This document shows positions 8,001 through 11,836 of a stretch of 11,836 bases of DNA, piece after piece. Below the pieces are notes generated by a model. The model searched no databases and was not told the DNA's origin. It worked only from the letters and a program-made list of their open reading frames with translations. Source of the stretch: a bacterium ADurb.Bin374 (GTDB taxonomy: Bacteria > Riflebacteria > Ozemobacteria > Ozemobacterales > Ozemobacteraceae); NCBI GenBank assembly GCA_002068715.1, contig MWAR01000358.1:1-11836 (forward strand). The letters run 5' to 3'. Position numbers and translations under genes: made by a program. Numbering within the stretch: position 1 is the stretch's first letter; every line of letters begins with the position of its first letter.

Positions 8001-8546
8001 GAAGGAACGTGGCGTGGCGACCATCGAGAAGAGGCGCACCTGTGCCGGCTCGATGCCGATATCATCGAGGTCGGGCACATGGGTGACGGTAACCACGACC
8101 GTCTTGAGATTGGCAGGCTGAGAGCCGAGCAGCGCCTCGTTTCCGGCAAAATCACCCTTGACCTCGGATGTGAGGGTGGCAAGCGTGACGCCCTCGATCG
8201 TCTCCACCTCCATGACATACGTCGCAACCGGCTCGGGATCGTTGATCGGCCATGTCACCGTGGCGGTGAAATCGACGACCGGCGTTCTCGCATAGGCGCT
8301 GCCGGCGAGAATCGAGGTCATCGAGGCCTGGGCGATCGTCCGCATGCGGTCCTGATGGACATACGCGTTCGTGCGGTCGACGCCGCTCTGAAGGGTGCCG
8401 ACAACCGGCATCATCAGGGTGCCGGCCACGACGATCATGACCAGCGCCTCGGCGAACGTCATTCCCCAGCGGGTCCAGACGCCGGTATCGATGAACCGCC
8501 GGAAACGCCGCGCCATCCTGGCAAACCGTTTTGCAGCCGTCATCAC
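2037..8546 (-). CDS. Giant modular pseudopilin-adhesin, 2169 residues
   Basis: The first gene of the operon. The N-terminus is a prepilin: a long basic leader of 28 residues ending in Gly, then MTFAE with Glu at +5, and a hydrophobic helix (about 29-52). The ectodomain, by eye: pilin-like linker (53-165); YVTN/NHL-like propeller repeats (about 170-780, e.g. NRIYIADKDNICVYAV and GVAFRPDGRYCYVTS); an unassigned beta-rich block (785-985); a further propeller stretch (990-1095); kelch blades (1118-1210); two discoidin (F5/8 type C) domains (1220-1510); one kelch blade (1515-1575); two LamG/concanavalin A-like domains (1590-1992); and three final kelch blades (2000-2169). It starts with GTG at 8546 or the adjacent ATG at 8543, after GGAGG. 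Pilins are usually about 150-200 residues. Likely role: surface-displayed tip adhesin binding glycans or other cells. Targets cannot be read from sequence, and propeller boundaries are approximate. Confidence 0.85.
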   Translation of the reverse strand: MMTAAKRFARMARRFRRFIDTGVWTRWGMTFAEALVMIVVAGTLMMPVVGTLQSGVDRTNAYVHQDRMRTIAQASMTSILAGSAYARTPVVDFTATVTWPINDPEPVATYVMEVETIEGVTLATLTSEVKGDFAGNEALLGSQPANLKTVVVTVTHVPDLDDIGIEPAQVRLFSMVATPRSFNPNRIYIADKDNICVYAVDPLTKNVVETFDLPFSTTPKTKTANNPFRPGNIAVHPNGNWVLTQREASLLLTDVGLFSPTRRTSVQVYATTTALLENANDNEAIRKDRGVAFRPDGRYCYVTSHAPSGLSILSVPDGIVASFSLVKFLPISTAKFVDLQVGEDGYIYIGDYDYASKCFRRLNMFAPQNLVALENYSLPGWLTSPNKKAMAACTSRDGRRVYSVWEGAFIASSSSDNPADWGCAEINYSTNPGGEDIQDVQVSGDDKVVIATSKQGGGKTRIFAMPTELRGGTITTWSDPPNRVAYPGSGDITNQAILSPAMNEVWVDRKAAGEIYALDTPGLLAGSYTTAIPADRTVLFLPSGDAGCVTARMSEMIAVACDGPVKTIEFIDPWSKHHYENLTRKLPYAVTPSHLAFDGSGSLLSVCYTAASTLPTAVDVFNSDKPLGVIDPENWGATVDRKPTHHVYYQNGGCLIQKYGSSVGANGYVSFDASGTKQADVDFPLTSTMSDVIPLPDGGALVLVTDFVATWTRLDWIGPDASVYAKWDSRFDAFPPHRSTRMAISADGGLLALYAANYNGATESVHIYDFRSRNFGTLTQQTGLICDFRSGSKIDFAGPVPANVVMTGTTYKLKDNFTCNDPIANMVDYPANFYWNTSSKYGGVRTTRFFGYLRIPEPVKAIGLALRDGGRFSLDGGAWYGHQFENTAGGVWSAAFDVPGLDPPAGPRVQFDKSTQGDDDLAMGPFFSLKAGGNVSDTGTTNLASHSYTALGSSNSADWKRIPKTFTVPLRITPPHVFEWTNGTTNTGFNRFYLTFGRDVSSSTLYLFNAETSWLFTLSVGGSHFKTQLASITANTGLGLAITPDGQMLMIPAKSPGRVYLADVSMPARASYLNVIDSIDLPQTPAYIAVRPFNRIISRKDVYDVVATFTVEPPTGSNIAAVATNGIYLLGGTGVNQADPLATILRFNTADNTIALLAKTLGKKSGAPAVVSYDDELLVFNGMESAPTGWVQKYNPTTDELLTSADHHPIAPSGSTMELQVNPIMTGTNTPAPYAVTDSGSISLWRYGWKAFDDDTSIGWGTSSNNEYLILDYGSTSLKTIVNRLRVHNDASISNQGMKSLTIEGADSAGGPWTLLGNVTVPESDVFNTVLNIPNTIPYQCYKITCTDNHGGVLAWVQREFRFYLAGVRKISPTMTSANAPAPASVVAQTEVGGSGWKIFDGNTATWWETSGVTSAWVRIDLGGVEIVDIIRVRGQGSGVAETTRNFKIQACNDDASWVDISGSLEKPKNGTWDIFCLSNTTPYRYYRFVNESVYGGSQIKCPEVEFYSTQSPPTESPLLPGAYMTKTLGDDNSTVILRHSHAGCMTPYGPVIGGGVTPSGATSSVQIYWPHAIASGTPADPPAVPPTPAFWYAFDEISGTTAADSSEGLHPGALTGFSAPGCWVSGRHGNGLNFDGIDDHIPTAAPAVLTALNNITMAAWVKRTGSTGTNQMILVNGNTSTQGYALFIDSSGVVKVVCGGVGFADSGYSIVNDTWTHLAAVRVAGTWKMFVNGGEVAVTGNPVPNAISPGVTRVGCNQSGTEPFKGVLDDVVFYDRALPVTEIKALMDLGPVEPSTPLACLRFDETAGNTAVDSSGNGFDGTLNSMTSPGCWVAGRKNTCLAFDGSNDNVTLSALTGDIVSICFWMKEETTTLTDWSGPFCQAANDSSGFQFRSSALVAGCYSLKIGGSEYPTSIPDNDKAWKHIAIVKEGSATKIYYDGALNTTAAAVWTTAGAVRLGSNGLNDRWWNGKIDDLIIYDRVLSQVEIRKIMEGARPYFFGISRELPPMPGKRMNHSLVWHKDKLYRVGGSDGTNILATVDRFDPGTNVWVQLAQTALESDIADKSKFLDPSNLFKRQCAGACSFGNEIFIFGGENPAATLLTSAAAWNPETNRVRKVKEIPAQILWSGGSGNATKGINAVPVGPFIYLMGGSTGSNNGTSKQILRYRP
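2571..3779 (-). repeat. Tandem LamG (concanavalin A-like) domains in the giant pseudopilin
   Basis: Two copies lie back to back, at about residues 1590-1788 and 1798-1992. Both open with a matching segment (YAFDEISGTTAADSS and LRFDETAGNTAVDSSGNG), continue with PGCWVSGR or PGCWVAGR, then FDGIDDH or FDGSNDN, and close with DDVVFYDRAL or DDLIIYDRVL before a short helix. This is the LamG_3 jelly-roll pattern, a fold that often binds carbohydrate. The copies are clearly paralogous but have diverged at many positions, so the duplication is not very recent. Confidence 0.8.
4019..4889 (-). repeat. Tandem discoidin (F5/8 type C) domains in the giant pseudopilin
   Basis: Two copies, at about residues 1220-1368 and 1372-1510. 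Each has the family's core pattern: an opening after MTGTNTPAP or MTSANAPAP, then WKAFDDDTSIGW or WKIFDGNTATWW, then LILDYGS or VRIDLGG, then RLRVHND or IIRVRGQ, and later YKITCTDN or YRFVNESV, ending in FRFYLAG or VEFYSTQ. Discoidin domains bind glycans, phospholipids or surface proteins through loops at one end of the barrel. The pair separates two sets of kelch blades. Confidence 0.8.
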
Positions 8547-8577
8547 GATTTCCCTCCGGAAAGGTTCTCTCGCTTTG

Positions 8578-8607
8578 ATTGTACCCTGAAAAGGCGCTTG
8601 TTGTCAC
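8578..8607 (-). promoter_or_regulatory. Predicted sigma-70 promoter of the pilin operon
   Basis: On the minus strand GTGACA (8607-8602) and TACAAT (8583-8578) are 18 bases apart, each matching five of six consensus bases. Transcription would begin near 8571, giving a leader of about 25 bases that contains the GGAGG ribosome site of the giant gene. It lies just downstream of the terminator at 8618-8643, as expected for an independent unit. Pattern match only. Confidence 0.6.
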
Positions 8608-8617
8608 ATGAAACGAA

Positions 8618-8643
8618 TGGGCGCGCACGGTAGTGCGCGCCCA
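8618..8643 (-). terminator. Strong hairpin, likely intrinsic terminator of the ATPase-TPR gene
   Basis: TGGGCGCGCAC (8618-8628) pairs perfectly with GTGCGCGCCCA (8633-8643), making an 11-bp GC-rich stem with a 4-base loop. On the minus strand it begins 23 bases after the TGA at 8669-8667 and is followed by a modestly T-rich stretch (ATTCGTTTC). The T-tract is weak, but the stem strength and position between a stop codon and a promoter favour termination. Confidence 0.75.
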
Positions 8644-8666
8644 CATGAGGAATCGGGGTTATCGGA

Positions 8667-11195
8667 TCAATGGGCTTCGGCGGAGCGTTCCTCGACCTGG
8701 GGGAGGTTGGTGACGGCGATCGTTTTGAAGAACGCGTCGATGTCTTCCTGGAGGATGGTGAAGTCCATCGAAACAGCCTCGCTTCCCTTCGGCGAGAAGA
8801 TGCGGAGGTTCAGACGGTCAGAGACGTGGACGACGTCCTTGCCGTCGGCCGAAGTGAGCGTGAAGGTCGCGAACTCGTTCTGGTCGGGGTTCGGATAGCC
8901 GACCGCCTTGGCGCCGGTGGCCGGATTCGTCAACTCGGCGCGCCACACCGGCGGCGTCATGCGCAGGCCGCGGGCCAGACCGGCAGACTGGACGTTCACG
9001 CAGAAGTAGCGAACCGGAAGGGCCATATCCTTCGTCATGCCGGCGCCTGGATAATGCCAGAGCCGGGCCTGCTCGCCGGTGAGATCCATGACCAGGCGGC
9101 CCGCCCACAGGTCGTTGGCGGTGACGAGTGCCGGCATGCTTGCAACGACGGCGTTGGTCTTGGTTTCGACCATCTGCAGAACCAGCAGGTCATCCGGTAT
9201 CACACGGCCGAGGCCGGTGCAGTGGATGATAATCTTGCCCTCGTTGAGATGTTCTTTCGACAGCGGCGCCGTAACCTCGCGCCCACCCCGCTGGTTCCGG
9301 AGGCGGACCGAGAACCCGTCGATCCGGCCCTTGCCGGTGGCCGATTCGAGGCCGGACATCTTCTCGAAGCGGAGCTCAACGTCGAACGGCGGCTGGCTTC
9401 CCTCTTGGACTTCGGCGACATGCTGTTCGAGTTCGGTCGTGAGAACTGCAAGATAGGTGGGCATATTGCTCATCGCCTCGAGCTTCTGCTTGGCGGCGGT
9501 GTAGCCCGGGTTCACGCGCAGGGCTTCCTTGAAGCTGTGCTCCGCTTCTTTGTACCGGCCGACCATCAGGAGCAGATTGCCCATCTTCAGGTGCAGGTCA
9601 GGGTAGCTGGGATGCGCATCAAGGAGTTCCTGGTGCATGTTCAGCAGGCTGTGGAGCTTGTCAAAATATTCGCGCAGCGCCGCGAGCCGCTCAGCCACGT
9701 CGAAGTAGTTGGGCTGAAGGTTCTCGACGACCGAGAGCGCCTGCATCGACTCGTAGAACTGACCGGCATTGTTGAAGTAGATGCCAAGCATATAATAGAC
9801 GCGAATATTTTTCGGCTTGATATTCATCAGTTCGCGGATCGCCGCTTCCATCGAGCCGCTCTCGCCCATGCACATCGCCATGTACAGCCTGGCTTCGGAA
9901 TACTGCGGGTTCAGCTCGAGAGCTTTGCGGAACTGCTGGATGGCCTCGTCATACATGTGGAACTGGAACATGAGCTTGCCCGCGTCATTGTGCAGGTCGG
10001 GGAAGTCGGGGTTCGACGAAATCTTCTGCTTGACCGTCGCGAGCGACCTGTCGCGCATTTCCTCGTCCGACATGATCTGGGCGAGGTAGCCGAGAGCCAT
10101 GTGGTTGGTGGGCTCGAGTTCGATGGCTTTCTTCAGAGCGTCGACGGCCATCGAGATGTTCTTCTGCATCGTGAAGATCTCGCCAAGAATCTGGTAGATC
10201 GCGCTCGAGCGGGGGCAGAGCGAGATCAGCCGCATGGCGTCCGCCTGGGCCTTGTTGAGATTGCCGTGGGTCAGGTTCGCCCGTGCATATTTCAGCAGCG
10301 GAGCACACGACTCTTCATTGATGCCCGCGAACATGTCGACGGAGGCCGGCAGTTCAGGAACGGCGGGGGTGAGAGCCTTGCGTTCACCCCGCTCGGGAGC
10401 GAACAGGAACCGGTAGATGAAGCCGCCCTGTGCCTGTGTCTGGAGCGCGGTTTCCTGCAAAACGGTACGGACCAGAAGCCTCACGACGTTGCTGTAAGGG
10501 CTGGTCGGGCCGCGCTGATACATGCTCTGCCCGTGCTCCAGCGGAGCCGACTTGAACTGCGGCAGCCCCCCGAGAACACGGTATTTGAACAGCTTCTTCA
10601 CCTTCTCGGGATCGAACGACTCTTCCGTCTTCGTCACGAGCAGGTTCACGCGGTTCTCGGAGATGTTCAGATGCGCCATTCCCTGGAGGAAGCGGGCATT
10701 GTTCTTGATCGCGAGAGCATCGGCGATGTCGACCAGGAAGAACAGGTGGTCCGACAGGTCGATTGCGTTCAGCAGCAGTTCGGTCATGCTGCTGTCTGTG
10801 TCGATGACGATGTAATCGAAAAACTGCCGGCAGATCTTGAGAGCCGACACCAGATCGGGGGCATCGATCTTCTCGCCTTCCAGGAAGTCGCGCGGGGCGG
10901 GCAGGCTGTAGAGGTTATCGGTATGTCTGACGAGGTGGCGGACCATGACATCCCAGCCGGAGATGCCGGTTTTGACAGCCTCGAAGAAGCCGATCATCGA
11001 CTTCGGCGAGAAGACGCCCATGACGTAGGTGCCGTCACCGAAATACACGTCGAGATCGACGTAGAGGATCTTGCGGGGGAGCTCGGCGCCCAGCATGTGG
11101 GCGAGCGTGGTGGCGAAGGTCGTCTTTCCGTAGCCGTTGCGGGCCGAGGCGATCGTGACGATCTTGGCCTCGCGCTTCTTCTCGGCGATCGGCTG
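8667..11195 (-). CDS. CpaE/TadZ-like ParA-family ATPase with TPR array (3' part of a frameshifted gene)
   Basis: This is the downstream part of a gene whose 5' part lies in another frame (11195-11602). It opens with KIVTIASARNGYGKTTFA, a ParA/MinD Walker A in which the usual KGG is RNG. Next come YVDLDVYFGDG, very like CpaE, and FDYIVIDTDSS, the Walker B region. About eight TPR units follow (roughly residues 430-715 of the restored 978-residue protein, e.g. MYDEAIQQFRKALELNP), then some 260 residues of beta-rich sequence I cannot assign. CpaE/TadZ proteins place pilus machines in the cell, and TPRs suggest a partner protein. There is no ATG, GTG or TTG between the Walker A and the upstream in-frame TGA at 11375-11373. 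The first ATG (11096) would cut off the Walker A, so this part cannot be an independent working gene. Confidence 0.8.
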   Translation of the reverse strand, partial: QPIAEKKREAKIVTIASARNGYGKTTFATTLAHMLGAELPRKILYVDLDVYFGDGTYVMGVFSPKSMIGFFEAVKTGISGWDVMVRHLVRHTDNLYSLPAPRDFLEGEKIDAPDLVSALKICRQFFDYIVIDTDSSMTELLLNAIDLSDHLFFLVDIADALAIKNNARFLQGMAHLNISENRVNLLVTKTEESFDPEKVKKLFKYRVLGGLPQFKSAPLEHGQSMYQRGPTSPYSNVVRLLVRTVLQETALQTQAQGGFIYRFLFAPERGERKALTPAVPELPASVDMFAGINEESCAPLLKYARANLTHGNLNKAQADAMRLISLCPRSSAIYQILGEIFTMQKNISMAVDALKKAIELEPTNHMALGYLAQIMSDEEMRDRSLATVKQKISSNPDFPDLHNDAGKLMFQFHMYDEAIQQFRKALELNPQYSEARLYMAMCMGESGSMEAAIRELMNIKPKNIRVYYMLGIYFNNAGQFYESMQALSVVENLQPNYFDVAERLAALREYFDKLHSLLNMHQELLDAHPSYPDLHLKMGNLLLMVGRYKEAEHSFKEALRVNPGYTAAKQKLEAMSNMPTYLAVLTTELEQHVAEVQEGSQPPFDVELRFEKMSGLESATGKGRIDGFSVRLRNQRGGREVTAPLSKEHLNEGKIIIHCTGLGRVIPDDLLVLQMVETKTNAVVASMPALVTANDLWAGRLVMDLTGEQARLWHYPGAGMTKDMALPVRYFCVNVQSAGLARGLRMTPPVWRAELTNPATGAKAVGYPNPDQNEFATFTLTSADGKDVVHVSDRLNLRIFSPKGSEAVSMDFTILQEDIDAFFKTIAVTNLPQVEERSAEAH

Positions 11196-11216
11196 GGCGC
11201 GACGTTGGCGGTCTTC
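11184..11216 (-). other. Apparent one-base frameshift joining sensor and ATPase frames
   Basis: Protein similarity changes frame here. The sensor frame is convincing up to RRLKTA and then becomes an Arg/Ser/Pro-rich run typical of shadow translation. The ATPase frame is convincing from IAEKKREAK onward. Adding one base, for example a fourth C to the CCC at 11197-11195 on the minus strand, would give TANVAPQPIAEKK and a continuous 978-residue protein. No canonical X XXY YYZ slippery heptamer is visible. A sequencing or assembly indel is the simplest reading; a true mutation is possible. Confidence 0.75.
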
Positions 11217-11602
11217 AGGCGGCGGCTGAGAGCGCCGAGCAGTTTGAAGCTGATGGACGGCTTTTCCCGCAGCAGACGTTCGAAATCCTGGCCGGGGATC
11301 TTGAGGAGGATGGTCTGCTGAAGCGCGGTCGTCGTCGCCGACCGGGCGGAATCCTTGTCGAAGAGAGCCATTTCACCGAAGAAATCGCCGTTCTTCAGGA
11401 TCGCGACAACCTTGTGCTCCTGGAAGATATCGCGGACCGACACTTCGATCTGGCCGGTCTTGACGATGTAAAAGTCACGGGAAAAATCTCCCTGTTGGAA
11501 GATGATTTCGCCGCGGTTGTACGTCACGGCGACCGTGATCGCCGCGATCTGCTCCAGTTCCTGGCGGGTGAGACCACTGAATAATTCGATCGTATCGAGC
11601 AT
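11195..11602 (-). CDS. Cyclic-nucleotide-binding (CRP-type) sensor domain (5' part of the frameshifted gene)
   Basis: A cNMP-binding domain fills residues 1-130. It shows GEIIFQQGD (31-39), FYIVKTGQIEV (44-54) and the phosphate-binding cassette FGEMALFDKDSARSATT (75-91), with the ribose-contacting Glu77 and phosphate-contacting Arg87 both kept, so nucleotide binding looks possible. There is no helix-turn-helix, so it is not a CRP-like DNA-binding regulator. The frame stays open to 10994, but residues after about 135 are low-complexity and belong to the shifted frame. I chose the ATG at 11602 because GGAG lies 7 bases upstream. An in-frame TTG at 11662 has no such support. CpaE/TadZ proteins usually carry a receiver-like domain here, so this sensor may replace it, making a cAMP- or c-di-GMP-type signal input. 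The ligand cannot be read from sequence. Confidence 0.82.
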
Positions 11603-11622
11603 GGATACTCTCCTCTCTCTTT

Positions 11623-11669
11623 GTGACGTCGATTGTGAAGCAAAACTCTCTGATAAGAACAAACGTCAC
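11623..11669. promoter_or_regulatory. Inverted repeat in the leader of the sensor-ATPase gene
   Basis: GTGACGT at 11623-11629 and ACGTCAC at 11663-11669 are perfect 7-base inverted copies with centres 40 bases apart, close to four helical turns. They lie between the predicted transcription start and the ATG. The arms contain TGTGA-like half-sites, and another TGTGA lies at 11634-11638. This could be a looped or paired operator for a dimeric regulator, or chance. Evidence is weak. Confidence 0.3.
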
Positions 11670-11679
11670 TTCGCTCGCA

Positions 11680-11709
11680 ATCTTACCAAAGGTTAAAACA
11701 TCCGGTCAA
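11680..11709 (-). promoter_or_regulatory. Predicted sigma-70 promoter of the sensor-ATPase-TPR gene
   Basis: On the minus strand TTGACC (11709-11704) and TAAGAT (11685-11680) are separated by 18 bases, the same spacing as the other two promoters predicted in the window. The -35 matches five of six consensus bases, the -10 four of six. Transcription would begin near 11673, leaving a leader of about 70 bases that includes the inverted repeat. Pattern match only. Confidence 0.45.
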
Positions 11710-11749
11710 CACGGTTTTGAGGGTTTTCAGGAATGTACCGCCGCTGAAT

Positions 11750-11836
11750 TCACGGAGGAAAGCTGAAAGACCGCTTCAGAACCCAGAATGCGGACAGGAG
11801 GGAGAGCGCTTCTGCGATGAGGCGGGGAGCAACGAC
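11750..11836 (-). CDS. Possible C-terminal tail of an upstream gene, cut by the right edge
   Basis: One minus-strand frame is open from the right edge to a TGA at 11752-11750 and would encode a 28-residue tail, including APRLIAEALSLLSAFWVLKR and ending FSFPP. It looks like a membrane or amphipathic helix followed by a basic end, which is more protein-like than the other two frames. The promoter at 11709 starts about 40 bases after the stop, a sensible intergenic gap. It is too short to identify, and chance openness over 87 bases cannot be excluded. Confidence 0.35.
   Translation of the reverse strand, partial: VVAPRLIAEALSLLSAFWVLKRSFSFPP

Noticed and set aside
7632..8633. A 333-codon open frame on the plus strand opposite the start of the giant gene
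   Set aside because: Its product is Arg/Gly/Asp/His-rich with no domain, lies wholly antisense to the prepilin and propeller coding, and runs through the promoter and ribosome site of the operon.
10994..11194. Continuation of the sensor frame beyond the frameshift
   Set aside because: The translation becomes a Ser/Arg/Pro/Thr-rich run with no similarity, while the ATPase frame over the same bases reads a clear ParA-type P-loop.
11184..11216. Programmed -1 ribosomal frameshifting
   Set aside because: No canonical slippery heptamer or obvious downstream stem is visible, and one missing base in a C run explains the data more simply.
8670..11321. An 883-codon open frame on the plus strand opposite the ATPase-TPR gene
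   Set aside because: It mirrors a real, domain-bearing gene. Its product is rich in Arg, His, Asp, Val and Gly with no recognisable domain, as expected for an antisense shadow of GC-rich codons.
11603..11662. Upstream TTG start adding 20 residues to the sensor protein
   Set aside because: The extension lacks a ribosome site and is not part of the domain; the ATG at 11602 has GGAG at ideal spacing.

Overview
The window reads as one stretch of a moderately GC-rich, diderm (Gram-negative-type) bacterial chromosome. Every gene I can support lies on the minus strand. The diderm reading rests on the minor-pilin set (FimT/GspH-, PilW/GspJ- and PilX/GspK-like), which belongs to type IV pilus or type II secretion machines. 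Lineage cannot be fixed from the sequence. Unusual prepilins of this kind are reported from Riflebacteria/Ozemobacterota-type genomes, but that is only a low-confidence guess.

Read in the direction of transcription (right to left), the window holds five parts. (1) 11836-11750: the likely C-terminal tail of an upstream gene. (2) 11709-8618: a promoter, a leader with a 7-bp inverted repeat, and a gene encoding a cyclic-nucleotide-binding domain, a CpaE/TadZ-like ParA/MinD-family ATPase, a TPR array and a beta-rich C-terminus. As written, this gene is broken by a one-base frameshift near 11195, and it ends at a strong hairpin terminator. (3) 8607-154: a promoter and a tightly packed four-gene operon. 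Its first gene encodes a 2169-residue pseudopilin whose large ectodomain carries beta-propellers, discoidin domains, LamG domains and kelch blades. Three small minor-pilin genes follow. (4) 144-115: an intergenic palindrome. (5) 99-1: a promoter, a Shine-Dalgarno site and the first 11 codons of a further gene leaving the window.

The main hypothesis is that the operon encodes a type IV-pilus-like tip complex. In it, the adhesin is fused directly to a pilin N-terminus (a 'modular pilin') instead of being a separate PilY1-type protein, and the three small pseudopilins would prime assembly and present it. The neighbouring ATPase/TPR protein resembles factors that position pilus machines, but carries a cyclic-nucleotide sensor at its N-terminus. 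It could link second-messenger level to assembly or placement of the appendage. That link is inferred from adjacency and family only. The two units have separate promoters and are divided by a terminator.

The most unusual features are the size and nested domain architecture of the giant pseudopilin, the sensor-ATPase-TPR fusion, and the single-base frameshift that separates its sensor from its ATPase. I saw no tRNA, rRNA, CRISPR array or insertion sequence.
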